From positions 434,001 through 498,000 of the forward strand of contig NZ_CCDL010000001.1 of NCBI RefSeq assembly GCF_000724085.1: a stretch of 64,000 bases of DNA. Reading direction: 5' to 3'. Of the stretch, positions 9,359 through 18,687 are shown piece after piece (position 1 is the first letter of the stretch; the number at the start of each line of letters is the position of its first letter). Made by a program: the position numbers and the translations under genes. This DNA is from Oceanobacillus manasiensis. GTDB taxonomy: Bacteria; Bacillota; Bacilli; Bacillales; Amphibacillaceae. Below the pieces are notes generated by a model that saw only the letters and a list, made by a program, of their open reading frames with translations, had not been told where the DNA came from and searched no databases.

Positions 9359-10735
9359 GTGGAGACAGATACAATTACTGCAATATCCACACCTATTGGC
9401 GAAGGAGCGATTGCCATCGTCAGGCTAAGCGGTCCTGAGGCAATCTCCATTACCGAGCAAATATATAAAGGGAAAAGCTTAAGAGAGGCTGATTCCCATA
9501 CAATACACTACGGCAAAATTCTTGATCCCCAAACTCAAGAGGTTGCCGAAGAAGTTATGGTTACCTTAATGCGAGGACCAAAGACATTTACAAGGGAAGA
9601 TGTTGTCGAAATTAACTGTCATGGTGGTATGGTTTCCGTCAACCGTGTGCTAGAAATCATCTTAAGTAAAGGGGCACGCCTAGCTGAACCAGGGGAGTTT
9701 ACAAAGCGCGCCTTCTTAAATGGTAGAATAGATCTATCCCAAGCAGAGGCAGTAATGGATTTGATCAGAGCGAAGACTGACAAAGCGATGTCTGTTGCCT
9801 TAAAGCAAATGGACGGCAGGTTATCAGGGCTAATTCAAACATTACGGCAAAATTTATTGGAAACAGTAGCGCATGTAGAGGTTAACATTGATTATCCGGA
9901 ATATGATGATGTAGAAGAAATGTCCAAAGAAGTAATGCGTGAAAAGACAAAAGAAGTGCATCGTGAAATTGAAAACCTTTTGGAGGTTGCAAAACAAGGG
10001 AAAATTTTACGTGAAGGGCTTGCTACCGCGATAATTGGTCGTCCCAATGTCGGGAAATCATCCTTAATGAATGCATTAGTACAGGAAAACAAGGCCATTG
10101 TGACAGAAATTCCGGGGACAACAAGAGACATCATTGAAGAATACGTAAATGTTCGTGGAGTTCCGTTGCGCCTTGTTGATACAGCAGGTATCAGGGAAAC
10201 GGAAGATATTGTTGAAAAGATAGGGGTAGAGCGTTCGCGCAAGGTTCTGAAGGAATCTGATCTGATCTTATTTGTTTTAAACCATAATGAAGAACTGTCC
10301 GAAGAAGATGAAAAACTTTTTGAAGCAATTCAAGGACTTGAATATATTGTAATTATAAATAAAACAGATCTGGAGCAAAAATTAGATCTTGAGAAAGTAA
10401 GTGAACTGTCAGAAGGAAATCCAATCGTCACCACCTCACTATTAGAGGAAGCAGGCATCGACAAGCTTGAACAAGCAATAGCCGAAACGTTCTTCTCCGG
10501 CGAGATTGATACAGGTGATCTAACCTATGTTTCAAATATTCGTCATATCCAGCTATTAAAACAGGCGAAAGAAGCATTAGAAGAATCGATGCAGGGATTG
10601 GATATGGAAATGCCACTTGATATCGTACAAATAGATGTAACACGCACATGGGAATTTTTAGGTGAAATTATTGGTGATACAGCTAGTGATAGCTTGATTG
10701 ATCAATTGTTTTCACAATTTTGTTTAGGAAAATAA
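9359..10735 (+). CDS. mnmE: tRNA modification GTPase MnmE (TrmE)
   Basis: The 458-residue protein has an N-terminal folate-binding domain, a helical middle, and an inserted G domain with P-loop GRPNVGKS at 227-234, [13 protein letters not shown], and NKTD. It ends in FCLGK, a variant of the conserved FCIGK whose Cys acts in catalysis. With MnmG it makes the cmnm5 modification on wobble uridines. The start is GTG, preceded by GGAGGTG; the only nearby ATG is followed at once by a stop. It is followed 53 nt later by mnmG. Confidence 0.97.
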   Translation: METDTITAISTPIGEGAIAIVRLSGPEAISITEQIYKGKSLREADSHTIHYGKILDPQTQEVAEEVMVTLMRGPKTFTREDVVEINCHGGMVSVNRVLEIILSKGARLAEPGEFTKRAFLNGRIDLSQAEAVMDLIRAKTDKAMSVALKQMDGRLSGLIQTLRQNLLETVAHVEVNIDYPEYDDVEEMSKEVMREKTKEVHREIENLLEVAKQGKILREGLATAIIGRPNVGKSSLMNALVQENKAIVTEIPGTTRDIIEEYVNVRGVPLRLVDTAGIRETEDIVEKIGVERSRKVLKESDLILFVLNHNEELSEEDEKLFEAIQGLEYIVIINKTDLEQKLDLEKVSELSEGNPIVTTSLLEEAGIDKLEQAIAETFFSGEIDTGDLTYVSNIRHIQLLKQAKEALEESMQGLDMEMPLDIVQIDVTRTWEFLGEIIGDTASDSLIDQLFSQFCLGK

Positions 10736-10788
10736 TCGATGCATGTTAGAAAAACATGTACTTTAAATAATAGGAAGGATGAAAAACA

Positions 10789-12675
10789 ATGACATATGAT
10801 GCTGGGCATTATGATGTAATCGTAATTGGTGCAGGGCATGCTGGTGTTGAAGCAGGGTTAGCGTCTGCTCGAATGGGTGCAAAAACTTTAATGCTTACAC
10901 TTAATTTGGATATGATTGCCTTTATGCCATGTAATCCATCTATCGGTGGTCCGGCCAAAGGAATTGTTGTCCGGGAAATAGATGCACTTGGTGGCGCGAT
11001 GGCTAAAGTGATTGATAAGACGCATATTCAAATGCGTATGCTAAATACAGGAAAAGGGCCAGCTGTTCAGGCATTACGTGCACAAGCTGATAAGCCTTTG
11101 TATATAAAAGAAATGAAAAACATTATTGAAAACGAAGAAAATCTTACAATAAGACAAGGCATGGTAAATGAATTAATTGTTGAGGATGGGGTATGTAAAG
11201 GAGTAATAACCGAATCAAAAGCTGCATATAGCGCAGAAACGGTTATTATTACGACAGGTACGTTTATGCGTGGAAAGGTGTTAATGGGAGACTTGGAATA
11301 CGAAAGTGGCCCAAACAATCAACGCGTTTCTGTAAAACTTTCAGAGCATCTAGAGGATCTAGGCTTTGAACTGACTCGCTTTAAAACCGGAACACCACCA
11401 CGAGTAAACAGTCATACCATTGATTATTCCAAAACAGAGATTCAACCAGGGGATGAAAAGCCACAAAGCTTCTCATATGAAACAACGGAGTATATAACAG
11501 ATCAAATCCCATGCTGGTTGACTTATACCAATGAATTTACGCATGAGATCATTAACGAAAATCTATCCTTGTCTGCAATGTATTCAGGGATGAAACGTGG
11601 TACGGGTCCACGCTATTGCCCATCTATTGAAGATAAGATTGTACGTTTTAACGATAAACCACGTCACCAAATCTTTTTGGAGCCAGAAGGAAGAGATACG
11701 GAAGAGGTTTATGTACAAGGGTTATCGACCTCGCTTCCAGAATCAATTCAACATGATATGGTACGTAGTGTAGAAGGTTTGGAAAACGCTGAAATTATGC
11801 GTGCTGGTTATGCCATTGAGTATGATGCAGTGGTTCCAACACAGCTATGGCCAACATTGGAAACAAAAAGAATTGCTGGACTATATACAGCTGGACAAAT
11901 AAATGGGACATCTGGATATGAAGAAGCTGCTGCACAAGGAATTATGGCAGGAATCAATGCAGCAGCGAAAGTACTCGGAAAAGACCCAGTTATTTTAGAT
12001 CGTTCACAAGCTTATATTGGTGTCCTGATTGACGATCTTGTTACAAAAGGGACGAATGAGCCATATCGACTTCTAACTTCCCGTGCGGAATACCGCCTGT
12101 TGCTTCGTCATGACAATGCTGATCTACGATTGTCAGAAACTGCAAATGAGCTTGGGTTGATTACGGATGCTCGTTACCAAACATTTGTAGAGAAGAAACG
12201 ACTGGTAGAGGAAGAAAAGAAACGGTTGAATAAGCTTATTATTAAACCAAGTGAAGCCATCAATCAGGTTATGGAAGAAGCAGGAGCAACACCATTAAAA
12301 GAAGCAGTAAAAGCGTATGATTTATTGAAGCGACCTGAACTATCTTATGAGATTTTAGAGAACATGATAGAACCTAACCCAGATCTCTCAAATGAGATGA
12401 AAGAACAGGTTGGAATTCAAATTAAATATGAAGGTTATATTAAAAAGGCCTATGAGCAAGTTTCCAGAATGCTAAAAATGGAAGATAAGAAAATTCCAGA
12501 TGACATTGATTATGATGCTATTGGTGGGATTGCTACAGAAGCGAAGGAGAAACTTAAGAAGGTACGTCCATTATCCGTTGGGCAAGCGTCTCGAATTTCA
12601 GGCGTTAACCCGGCAGATGTTTCGATCTTGCTTGTTTATATTGAACAGGGGAATATAGCACGCGTAGCGAATTAG
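10789..12675 (+). CDS. mnmG: tRNA uridine 5-carboxymethylaminomethyl modification enzyme MnmG (GidA)
   Basis: The 628-residue FAD enzyme has the dinucleotide-binding [10 protein letters not shown] near residue 14, [11 protein letters not shown] near 50 with the family Cys, GTFMRG, and the second signature [17 protein letters not shown] near 367. It works with MnmE on tRNA wobble uridine. Length is typical. A likely operon with mnmE; rsmG follows after a 238-bp gap with structured RNA potential. Confidence 0.98.
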   Translation: MTYDAGHYDVIVIGAGHAGVEAGLASARMGAKTLMLTLNLDMIAFMPCNPSIGGPAKGIVVREIDALGGAMAKVIDKTHIQMRMLNTGKGPAVQALRAQADKPLYIKEMKNIIENEENLTIRQGMVNELIVEDGVCKGVITESKAAYSAETVIITTGTFMRGKVLMGDLEYESGPNNQRVSVKLSEHLEDLGFELTRFKTGTPPRVNSHTIDYSKTEIQPGDEKPQSFSYETTEYITDQIPCWLTYTNEFTHEIINENLSLSAMYSGMKRGTGPRYCPSIEDKIVRFNDKPRHQIFLEPEGRDTEEVYVQGLSTSLPESIQHDMVRSVEGLENAEIMRAGYAIEYDAVVPTQLWPTLETKRIAGLYTAGQINGTSGYEEAAAQGIMAGINAAAKVLGKDPVILDRSQAYIGVLIDDLVTKGTNEPYRLLTSRAEYRLLLRHDNADLRLSETANELGLITDARYQTFVEKKRLVEEEKKRLNKLIIKPSEAINQVMEEAGATPLKEAVKAYDLLKRPELSYEILENMIEPNPDLSNEMKEQVGIQIKYEGYIKKAYEQVSRMLKMEDKKIPDDIDYDAIGGIATEAKEKLKKVRPLSVGQASRISGVNPADVSILLVYIEQGNIARVAN

Positions 12676-12698
12676 GCTTATAGCAAGTATTTAGAGCT

Positions 12699-12726
12699 AA
12701 AGGGGTTAGTGTGCAACGCCCCCTTT
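12699..12726 (+). terminator. Weak hairpin after mnmG
   Basis: AAAGGGG at 12699-12705 can pair with CCCCTTT at 12720-12726 across a 14-nt loop and is followed by a pyrimidine-rich CTCTTTAG. It lies 24 nt after the mnmG stop. The loop is long, so this is only a possible terminator. Confidence 0.4.
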
Positions 12727-12762
12727 CTCTTTAGGTGAATAAAAAATGGAAAACGAAAGGGG

Positions 12763-12870
12763 AGTACTTGTCGGCGCAACGAAAGGTACTACTCTTCTAT
12801 TCAATTGCACAGTAAACTTCTAACATGGTGGGTTAAGAGATGCTGTAAGGCAGCTCTAACTCCCACCATG
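12763..12870 (+). promoter_or_regulatory. Structured leader candidate upstream of rsmG
   Basis: CATGGTGGG at 12824-12832 is perfectly complementary to CCCACCATG at 12862-12870, and the interior continues pairing (TTA/TAA, GAG/CTC and GCTG/CAGC around the loop TAAGG at 12846-12850). A smaller GAGTAC/GTACTACTC fold precedes it at about 12763-12794. The stem ends 43 nt before the rsmG start codon. I do not recognise it as a known riboswitch; no U-run follows, so it is not a simple terminator. Confidence 0.45.
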
Positions 12871-12913
12871 GTACATAGTACAAATGTAAATTACGTAAAG
12901 GAGATTCCATTAT

Positions 12914-13630
12914 ATGAATCCAGAAGAGTTTGCAACGGCCTTGAAAGAAAAGGGGATAGAACTCACTTCATACCAGCTAGAACAGTTTGCCACTTATTTT
13001 CAAACCTTAATAGAATGGAATGAAAAAATAAACTTAACAGCGTTGACAGACGAAAAAGATGTTTATTTAAAGCATTTTTATGATTCCATCTCTGCTGCTT
13101 TCCATTTCGACTTCAACGGACCAATGCATGTATGCGATATAGGAGCAGGTGCTGGTTTTCCAAGCATTCCAATCAAGATTTGTTTTCCGGAGTTAAAGGT
13201 GACCATCGTGGATTCATTGCAAAAGCGTATTGGCTTCTTAAACCATTTAGCTTCACAACTAGAGCTTACAGATGTAGCGTTCTACCACGACCGCGCAGAG
13301 GATTTTGGTAAGAACAGTAATTTCAGAGAGAGCTTTGATATTGTAACAGCTAGAGCAGTAGCAAGAATGTCTGTTTTAAGTGAATTATGCCTGCCCTTAG
13401 TCAAAAAGGGAGGCGTCTTTATTGCTATGAAAGGGTCCCAAGCCCTTGAAGAACTATCCACAGGTAAGGCAGCAGTTGAGTTGATGGGTGGAGAAATGTC
13501 CGACACATTCTCTTTTACTCTGCCAAAAGAAGATAGTGAACGCTCCATTGTTGTGATAGATAAAGTACGAAAAACTCCCAAAAAATATCCTAGAAAGCCT
13601 GGTACCCCTAACAAGGAACCAATAGAATAA
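12914..13630 (+). CDS. rsmG: 16S rRNA (guanine-527 N7)-methyltransferase RsmG (GidB)
   Basis: The 238-residue SAM-dependent enzyme has the motif I signature [14 protein letters not shown] near residue 73, followed by VDSLQKR and TARAVA, all typical of GidB. It methylates G527 in 16S rRNA; loss gives low-level streptomycin resistance in other bacteria. AAGGAG lies 9 nt before the ATG. It occupies the conserved place between mnmG and noc. Confidence 0.97.
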   Translation: MNPEEFATALKEKGIELTSYQLEQFATYFQTLIEWNEKINLTALTDEKDVYLKHFYDSISAAFHFDFNGPMHVCDIGAGAGFPSIPIKICFPELKVTIVDSLQKRIGFLNHLASQLELTDVAFYHDRAEDFGKNSNFRESFDIVTARAVARMSVLSELCLPLVKKGGVFIAMKGSQALEELSTGKAAVELMGGEMSDTFSFTLPKEDSERSIVVIDKVRKTPKKYPRKPGTPNKEPIE

Positions 13631-13850
13631 GTTTTCAAAAATTCTATAGATTAGAGAATATATAGATACAATTAATTACTTTATCAGGCTTTAATATGGT
13701 AAAATAGAAGTAGAGACTGCGTGAATTCGATTATTTTTTAAATATAACTATTTGTTCGATTAATCCTTTATTTAGGCTTGTCGACAAGACACATTGGCGA
13801 ATTCTATCATTGGCAATCTTCCAAAAGTACATTTGTCTTAAAAATCTAAA

Positions 13851-13866
13851 TGTTTCACGTGAAACA
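13851..13866. other. parS site in rsmG-noc gap
   Basis: A perfect 16-bp palindrome TGTTTCACGTGAAACA, identical to a B. subtilis parS sequence, lies 101 bp before noc. It is the loading site of Spo0J (ParB), encoded 2 kb downstream. The rest of the 336-bp gap is A+T-rich, with no gene seen. Confidence 0.95.
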
Positions 13867-13966
13867 TTTTTTACATAGCTCCTCTCTATTAAGAGTAAAA
13901 GAAAAACGGTCTCGCTTCTGTAGGAGAAAGCGTTTTTTAAACTAGTAAATCAAAAGGTGGTGTCTG

Positions 13967-14839
13967 ATGATGGTAAAGCCTTTTAATAAAATTTTTGGTT
14001 TGGGGGAAAAGCCCGCTTCTGACTCTGAATCAGAAGTAGAAGCCTATCATCCGGATGAAGTGGTTCAACTTCTAGTCAGTGATATTGAGCCCAATCGTTA
14101 TCAACCAAGAACTATTTTTAAGGAAGAGAAAATAAAAGAACTCGCACAAACCATTAATACGCATGGAATGATTCAGCCGATTGTTGTACGCAAAGTGGAA
14201 GGTGAAGAAGGTAAGTACGAGCTAATTGCTGGGGAAAGACGCTGGCGAGCTGTACAATTTTTAGGCTGGGAGAAAGTTTCTGCTATTGTTAGAGAAATGA
14301 CCAATACTGAAACAGCTTCCGTTGCGTTAATAGAGAACCTTCAGCGTGAAGAGTTAACAGTCATTGAGGAAGCAAAAGCGTATGCTCAACTTTTAGAACT
14401 CCATTCCTTAACACAGGAAGCATTAGCACAACGTTTGGGGAAAAATCAATCAACAATTGCTAATAAATTGCGATTATTAAAGCTACCTGAAGAGGTTCAA
14501 GAAGCTTTGCTAAACAAAATGATTACAGAGCGTCATGCCCGCGCGTTAATCAAATTAAAGGATCCAGAAAAACAACTTCTAGTTCTTAAGGATGTATTGG
14601 AGAACGAATTAAATGTAAAACAGACAGAAGAACGGATTGCGAAGATGAATGAACCAAAAGACACGCCACCTAAGAAGAAGGCAACTCTAAAAGGGTTTAG
14701 TAAAGATGTTCGCATAGCAATGAACACAATCAGGCAATCCTTAAGTATGGTTTCAGATACTGGAGTCGACGTGGAATCTGATGAGCAGGAAATGGATGAT
14801 TATTACCAAATAACAATTAAAATACCGAAACAGAAATAA
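13967..14839 (+). CDS. noc: Nucleoid occlusion protein Noc
   Basis: The 290-residue ParB-like protein has the N-terminal amphipathic stretch ([12 protein letters not shown]), ParB box motifs ANRYQPR-like ([10 protein letters not shown]) and AGERRWRAV, an HTH ([24 protein letters not shown]) and the Noc-type C terminus [16 protein letters not shown]. It differs from Spo0J in this C terminus. It protects nucleoids from FtsZ ring formation. The ATG at 13967 follows AGGTGG; a second ATG at 13970 is in frame. It keeps the conserved position between rsmG and soj. Confidence 0.95.
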   Translation: MMVKPFNKIFGLGEKPASDSESEVEAYHPDEVVQLLVSDIEPNRYQPRTIFKEEKIKELAQTINTHGMIQPIVVRKVEGEEGKYELIAGERRWRAVQFLGWEKVSAIVREMTNTETASVALIENLQREELTVIEEAKAYAQLLELHSLTQEALAQRLGKNQSTIANKLRLLKLPEEVQEALLNKMITERHARALIKLKDPEKQLLVLKDVLENELNVKQTEERIAKMNEPKDTPPKKKATLKGFSKDVRIAMNTIRQSLSMVSDTGVDVESDEQEMDDYYQITIKIPKQK

Positions 14840-14865
14840 TTTTACTACTTTATTCCAAATAATAC

Positions 14866-14897
14866 ATACCCATCTTTAAAGGAGATGGGTATTTTTC
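14866..14897 (+). terminator. Terminator after noc
   Basis: ATACCCATCT (14866-14875) pairs with AGATGGGTAT (14883-14892) and is followed by TTTTT. It ends the noc transcript; the 234 bp to soj then hold only A+T-rich DNA with no gene I can support. Confidence 0.88.
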
Positions 14898-15131
14898 CAA
14901 TAGAAGTGATGCAATAAAAGGCGGTGCAGAAAAACGTACGCGAAAAACAGCAATCATTAAATAAGAGGGTCTATGGTCCCATAATATAGCACCTCCAATT
15001 ACTTAATTCATCGATTCTCCTCCTCTTTCTTCTTCAGCTAATTACAAATTCTTAACAAAAGTGAAAATTATCTCGTCCTTTTATTGCAATTAGTGATAAA
15101 ATAAAATGTATATCGTTAGGTAGGTGTCAAC

Positions 15132-15905
15132 ATGGGAAAAATAATCTCCATCGCAAATCAAAAAGGTGGCGTAGGGAAAACAACTTCATCCGTTAATTTG
15201 AGTGCATGCCTTGCCCATTTAGGTAACAAAGTGTTACTTGTCGATACAGATCCACAAGGGAATGCGACAAGCGGGGTAGGTGTAAATAAGGCAGATGTTA
15301 AGCACTGTATCTATAATGTACTTGTAGAAGACATGCCTGCAGAAGAAGTTTGCATTCCCACAAGTGTAAACAACTTAGATATAATACCTGCTACCATTCA
15401 GCTTGCTGGAGCAGAAATTGAGCTTGTACCGACTATTTCTCGAGAAATACGTTTGAAAAAATCATTAGAAAGTCTAAAAGAAGACTATGATTACATTCTT
15501 ATCGACTGTCCGCCTTCACTAGGTCTACTAACATTAAATGCGTTAACATCATCCGATTCGGTGTTAATTCCTGTACAGTGTGAGTATTATGCATTAGAGG
15601 GTTTAAGCCAATTATTAAATACAATTCGTCTTGTTCAAAAGCATTTGAATAAGCATCTTATGATTGAAGGGGTTCTTCTGACCATGCTGGATGCTCGAAC
15701 AAATCTAGGTATCCAAGTAATTGACGAAGTGAAAAAATACTTCCAAGACAAAGTCTATCAATCTATCATACCGAGAAATGTAAGATTGGGAGAGGCGCCA
15801 AGTCATGGACAACCCATAATAACGTATGATCCTAAGTCTCGAGGTGCAGAAGTATATCTTGAATTAGCGAAGGAAGTGGTGGCCAATGGCGAGAGGGTTA
15901 GGTAA
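15132..15905 (+). CDS. soj: Chromosome-partitioning ATPase Soj (ParA)
   Basis: The 257-residue protein has the deviant Walker A KGGVGKTT at residues 11-18, DTDPQGNAT, and YILIDCPPSLG, all ParA hallmarks. It acts with Spo0J in origin segregation and controls DnaA activity in B. subtilis. GTAGGTAGGTG stands upstream of the ATG. It overlaps spo0J by 20 nt, so the pair is translationally coupled. Confidence 0.97.
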   Translation: MGKIISIANQKGGVGKTTSSVNLSACLAHLGNKVLLVDTDPQGNATSGVGVNKADVKHCIYNVLVEDMPAEEVCIPTSVNNLDIIPATIQLAGAEIELVPTISREIRLKKSLESLKEDYDYILIDCPPSLGLLTLNALTSSDSVLIPVQCEYYALEGLSQLLNTIRLVQKHLNKHLMIEGVLLTMLDARTNLGIQVIDEVKKYFQDKVYQSIIPRNVRLGEAPSHGQPIITYDPKSRGAEVYLELAKEVVANGERVR

Positions 15906-16725
15906 AGGGATAAATGCTTTCTTTCCTGAGATTGAGGAAAAGGCCAATGAGAAAATAGAAGAAATTGCAATTACAGAATGTAGGCCAAATCCTTATCAAC
16001 CTAGGAAGACGTTTCATGCAGATGCGATTGAAGAACTTAAAGAATCTATATTGGAATATGGCATTATTCAACCGCTTATTGTCCGAAAAAGCATTAAAGG
16101 ATATGAGATTGTAGTAGGGGAGAGAAGGTTCCGCGCTGCAAAAGAGGCTGGCCTAGGAACGATTCCTGTAGTCATCAAAGAGCTATCTGATGACAGGATG
16201 ATGGAACTAGCTTTGCTTGAAAATCTTCAGAGAGAAGATTTAACACCAATTGAGGAAGCACATGCTTATACCAATTTAATGGCCGAGCTAAAGATTACCC
16301 AAGAAGAACTTGCGAAAAGACTTGGAAAAAGCAGGTCACATATAGCTAATATTGTTCGACTGCTTTCCTTACCAGAGCAAATTATTGCATATATAAACAA
16401 CGGGGAAGTTTCCATGGGACATGGAAGAGCGCTTCTAGGCTTAAAAGACAAAACAAAAGTAATTCCTCTTGTAAATAAAATTCGTCAAGAAAAATTAAAC
16501 GTAAGACAAGTTGAACAACTAATTATTCAGCTGAACGAAAAACCAGTAAAGAAAGAAGCGGAAAAACCTAAAAAGGATGTTTTTTTACAAGAGAGAGAAT
16601 CCTTTTTACGAGATCGCTTTGGTACAGCTGTAACCATTCAACGTGGAAAGAAAAAAGGGAAGATTGAAATCGAATTTTATACGGATGATGATTTACAACG
16701 CATCATTGAAGTATTAGAAGATTAA
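15886..16725 (+). CDS. spo0J: Chromosome-partitioning protein Spo0J (ParB)
   Basis: The 279-residue protein begins MARGLGKGINAFF and contains the CTPase/DNA-binding region (PNPYQPRKTF, VVGERRFRAAKEAG), the HTH ITQEELAKRLGKSRSHIANIVRLL, and a C-terminal dimerisation domain. It binds parS and loads SMC. It overlaps soj. Two perfect parS sites lie in this neighbourhood (13851 and 16773) and a degenerate one at 42609. Confidence 0.97.
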   Translation: MARGLGKGINAFFPEIEEKANEKIEEIAITECRPNPYQPRKTFHADAIEELKESILEYGIIQPLIVRKSIKGYEIVVGERRFRAAKEAGLGTIPVVIKELSDDRMMELALLENLQREDLTPIEEAHAYTNLMAELKITQEELAKRLGKSRSHIANIVRLLSLPEQIIAYINNGEVSMGHGRALLGLKDKTKVIPLVNKIRQEKLNVRQVEQLIIQLNEKPVKKEAEKPKKDVFLQERESFLRDRFGTAVTIQRGKKKGKIEIEFYTDDDLQRIIEVLED

Positions 16726-16730
16726 ATTTT

Positions 16731-16762
16731 AAAAGACTGGCGTACGTATCGTCAGTCTTTTG
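16731..16762 (+). terminator. Terminator after spo0J
   Basis: AAAAGACTG (16731-16739) and CAGTCTTTT (16753-16761) form a stem with a 13-nt loop; the T-run is part of the stem. It directly follows the spo0J stop. Confidence 0.75.
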
Positions 16763-16772
16763 CTATGGAAAT

Positions 16773-16788
16773 TGTTTCACGTGAAACA
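16773..16788. other. parS site downstream of spo0J
   Basis: A second perfect TGTTTCACGTGAAACA palindrome lies between spo0J and the DUF554 gene, 43 bp before the chosen start. An in-frame ATG further upstream would put parS inside that gene, which is one reason to prefer the later start. Confidence 0.95.
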
Positions 16789-16830
16789 ATCAACGATATT
16801 AGAGAGATTTTACATACAGGAGAGGTAGCG

Positions 16831-17535
16831 ATGGTATTATACGGAACACTAGTTAATGGAGCACTTATTATTATTGGGAGCATATTAGGTCTATTCTTCA
16901 CCAAAATACCAGAGCGTTATAAAGAAACAGTTATGCATGGGATAGGGTTGGCTGTCTTGCTTATTGGTTTACAAATGGCATTCACAACAGAGGTTATTAT
17001 CGTCGTGTTGTTAAGTCTACTAACAGGAGCGATCATTGGGGAATTACTAAGATTAGAAGAAGCATTAAATCGACTAGGCAATTGGATAGGAAGTAAATTT
17101 ACGACAAAGAATGACAATTTTAGTGTAGCACAGGGCTTTGTAACGTCTTCTCTTATTTTTGTGATCGGTGCCATGTCAATACTAGGTGCGCTAGATAGTG
17201 GTATCCGTGGGGATCATGAGGTACTTATAACAAAGGGTATACTAGATGGTTTTGTAGCATTAGTGCTTACGACAACACTGGGATTTGGTGTGATACTGTC
17301 TGCCATCCCTGTCATTCTATATCAAGGGGCTATAGCATTACTTGCGACACAAATAGAGAACTGGCTACCAGAAGTTTTTCTAAATGGACTGATTGTTGAA
17401 CTAACGGCTGTAGGTGGATTACTAATAGTAGCCATTGGTTTAAATCTATTAAAGCTAACAAAAATTAGAATTGGAAACCTGCTTCCATCTATTTTGACAG
17501 TAGGTATCATTTATTCTATATATTATCTTTTTTAA
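16831..17535 (+). CDS. DUF554 family membrane protein
   Basis: The 234-residue hydrophobic protein has about seven transmembrane segments and the DUF554 pattern, with the start VLYGTLVNGALIIIGSILGLFF and internal LLIGLQMAF and DGFVALVLTTTLGFGV. Function is unknown; the family is widespread in Firmicutes and enterics (YqgA/YdfK). I placed the start at 16831 since GGAGAGG lies 5-6 nt upstream and it aligns with the first membrane helix; a start at 16765 would read through the parS site. B. subtilis has yyaB at this place instead. Confidence 0.85.
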   Translation: MVLYGTLVNGALIIIGSILGLFFTKIPERYKETVMHGIGLAVLLIGLQMAFTTEVIIVVLLSLLTGAIIGELLRLEEALNRLGNWIGSKFTTKNDNFSVAQGFVTSSLIFVIGAMSILGALDSGIRGDHEVLITKGILDGFVALVLTTTLGFGVILSAIPVILYQGAIALLATQIENWLPEVFLNGLIVELTAVGGLLIVAIGLNLLKLTKIRIGNLLPSILTVGIIYSIYYLF

Positions 17536-17545
17536 AAAGCAAAAA

Positions 17546-17961
17546 GAAGCTGGAACATAAAAAAATTAAACAAAAAAAACGGACGCTCAAACGAAGTATT
17601 GTAGTAAAAGTTTGAATACTTCCGGATATAGTCCTGATTTTTTTGTATCTTAACCACACATTAGCAAAGGAAAATGCGAAGACTCCTTGAAAATGCATTC
17701 GCATTTTCTGCGTGCGATGAATCGCTGACGAAGTCTTACTTGTCCTGTGGGAACAGCACGAGTCTGAAGGCCCCGCAAGGAAAAGGAAGAAAGGCTAAGA
17801 GCGCCACGTCCTGTGGCAACGCCTTTGTGACCAACATCCTGTTGGCCCGAGGCCGTGCCCACGGAAAGCGTAGTATTTTCCGAAGCGGTAATAAAGCAGT
17901 CTCTTTTCTTATTTTATTGTTCGTGTTGCATAGAGCTGGGACGTTATATCCGAGCCCTTTT
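17546..17961. repeat. GC-rich repetitive intergenic element (non-coding)
   Basis: The 433-bp gap between the DUF554 gene and yyaC is filled by a block of markedly higher G+C than its surroundings. It starts with AAGCTGGAACAT and ends with GAGCTGGGACGTT, reads GAAGTCTTAC...CTGTGGGAACAGCAC...CCTGTGGCAACGCC in the middle, and contains many short inverted repeats such as AAGACT/AGTCTT. From memory this wording recurs in intergenic regions of Oceanobacillus-, Virgibacillus- and Bacillus-type genomes. Open frames over it lack ribosome sites and overlap on both strands, so I regard it as non-coding. Confidence 0.6.
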
Positions 17962-17968
17962 TAATTAT

Positions 17969-18601
17969 CTAAGATTGTGGAGCAGATGTCTTCATTTCTT
18001 CTTTAAACCTCAGCACGACAGAGGGTTTAGGATGGTTATACGTCATCCGTTGGTCAATTTGATCCAATACACCAGAAATTTTTACTGCCATGTCCATTAC
18101 TACCGATAGTCGTGTGTTTTGGAGGACGGAATGCTCCATAAAGCCACTTATGTTCACAACACCAGTAATATGTACATCTCCTACGTCAGGCAGAGGCTTG
18201 TTTAAGGCCGCTCCTGGCTTTATTGGGCCTGTCCCTGATATGATCTGACCTACTGATGAATTCTTCCCCAGGCAGGCATCTATGGCGATAATAAAAGGGT
18301 CACGGTGTTGCTTGTTTATTTGTTCCATATATTCTTGCAGATTGGTTGCATGAACTGGTTCGTGTAGTGTTCCATATACTGTCATATGCTTAGGTCTCGT
18401 TTCGGAGAAAAGGGTACCAACCAGGGGGCCGAGTGAATCACCAGTTGAGCGGTCTGTCCCAATACAAATGAGAACATAATCTTTTGGGATAGCTGGAAGC
18501 CAGGAAATAATCTTTTCGCTCATTGTCGGGTATAGGTTGGAGTCTGTATGGTGCATTCGAAAATTTTCTTTATTAGGGCTGAAACGGCTTTTTAGATTCA
18601 T
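17969..18601 (-). CDS. yyaC: Spore protein YyaC (GPR-related, DUF1256)
   Basis: The 210-residue protein contains the DUF1256 pattern ICIGTDRSTGDSLGPLVG and AIDACLGKNSSVG, which are related to the germination protease fold. Family knowledge: YyaC is a forespore protein whose exact role is not settled. GGAGGAT stands upstream of the ATG. The upstream sequence has a sigma-F/G-like promoter (18629-18659), which fits sporulation expression. It is divergent from the YkvI-like gene. Confidence 0.9.
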   Translation of the reverse strand: MNLKSRFSPNKENFRMHHTDSNLYPTMSEKIISWLPAIPKDYVLICIGTDRSTGDSLGPLVGTLFSETRPKHMTVYGTLHEPVHATNLQEYMEQINKQHRDPFIIAIDACLGKNSSVGQIISGTGPIKPGAALNKPLPDVGDVHITGVVNISGFMEHSVLQNTRLSVVMDMAVKISGVLDQIDQRMTYNHPKPSVVLRFKEEMKTSAPQS

Positions 18602-18628
18602 AGCTTATCCTCCAATTACATATTGGTA

Positions 18629-18659
18629 TAGTATACGGAAATTCCAAGGAATCTATACA
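18629..18659 (-). promoter_or_regulatory. Forespore-type (sigma F/G-like) promoter candidate for yyaC
   Basis: On the minus strand TGTATA (18659-18654), a 17-nt spacer and GTATACTA (18636-18629) resemble the sigma-G pattern TGAATA-N17/18-CATACTA. It lies about 28 nt before the yyaC start codon. The -10 also resembles sigma-A. Confidence 0.4.
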
Positions 18660-18687
18660 TACAATATGGATATATGGGGGACAAATT

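Noticed and set aside
12805-13023. 72-codon frame overlapping the rsmG start
   Set aside because: It runs through the hairpin and into rsmG in another frame with no ribosome site.
17650-18109. Frames of 70-96 codons on both strands
   Set aside because: They overlap each other within the GC-rich repetitive element and have no family resemblance.
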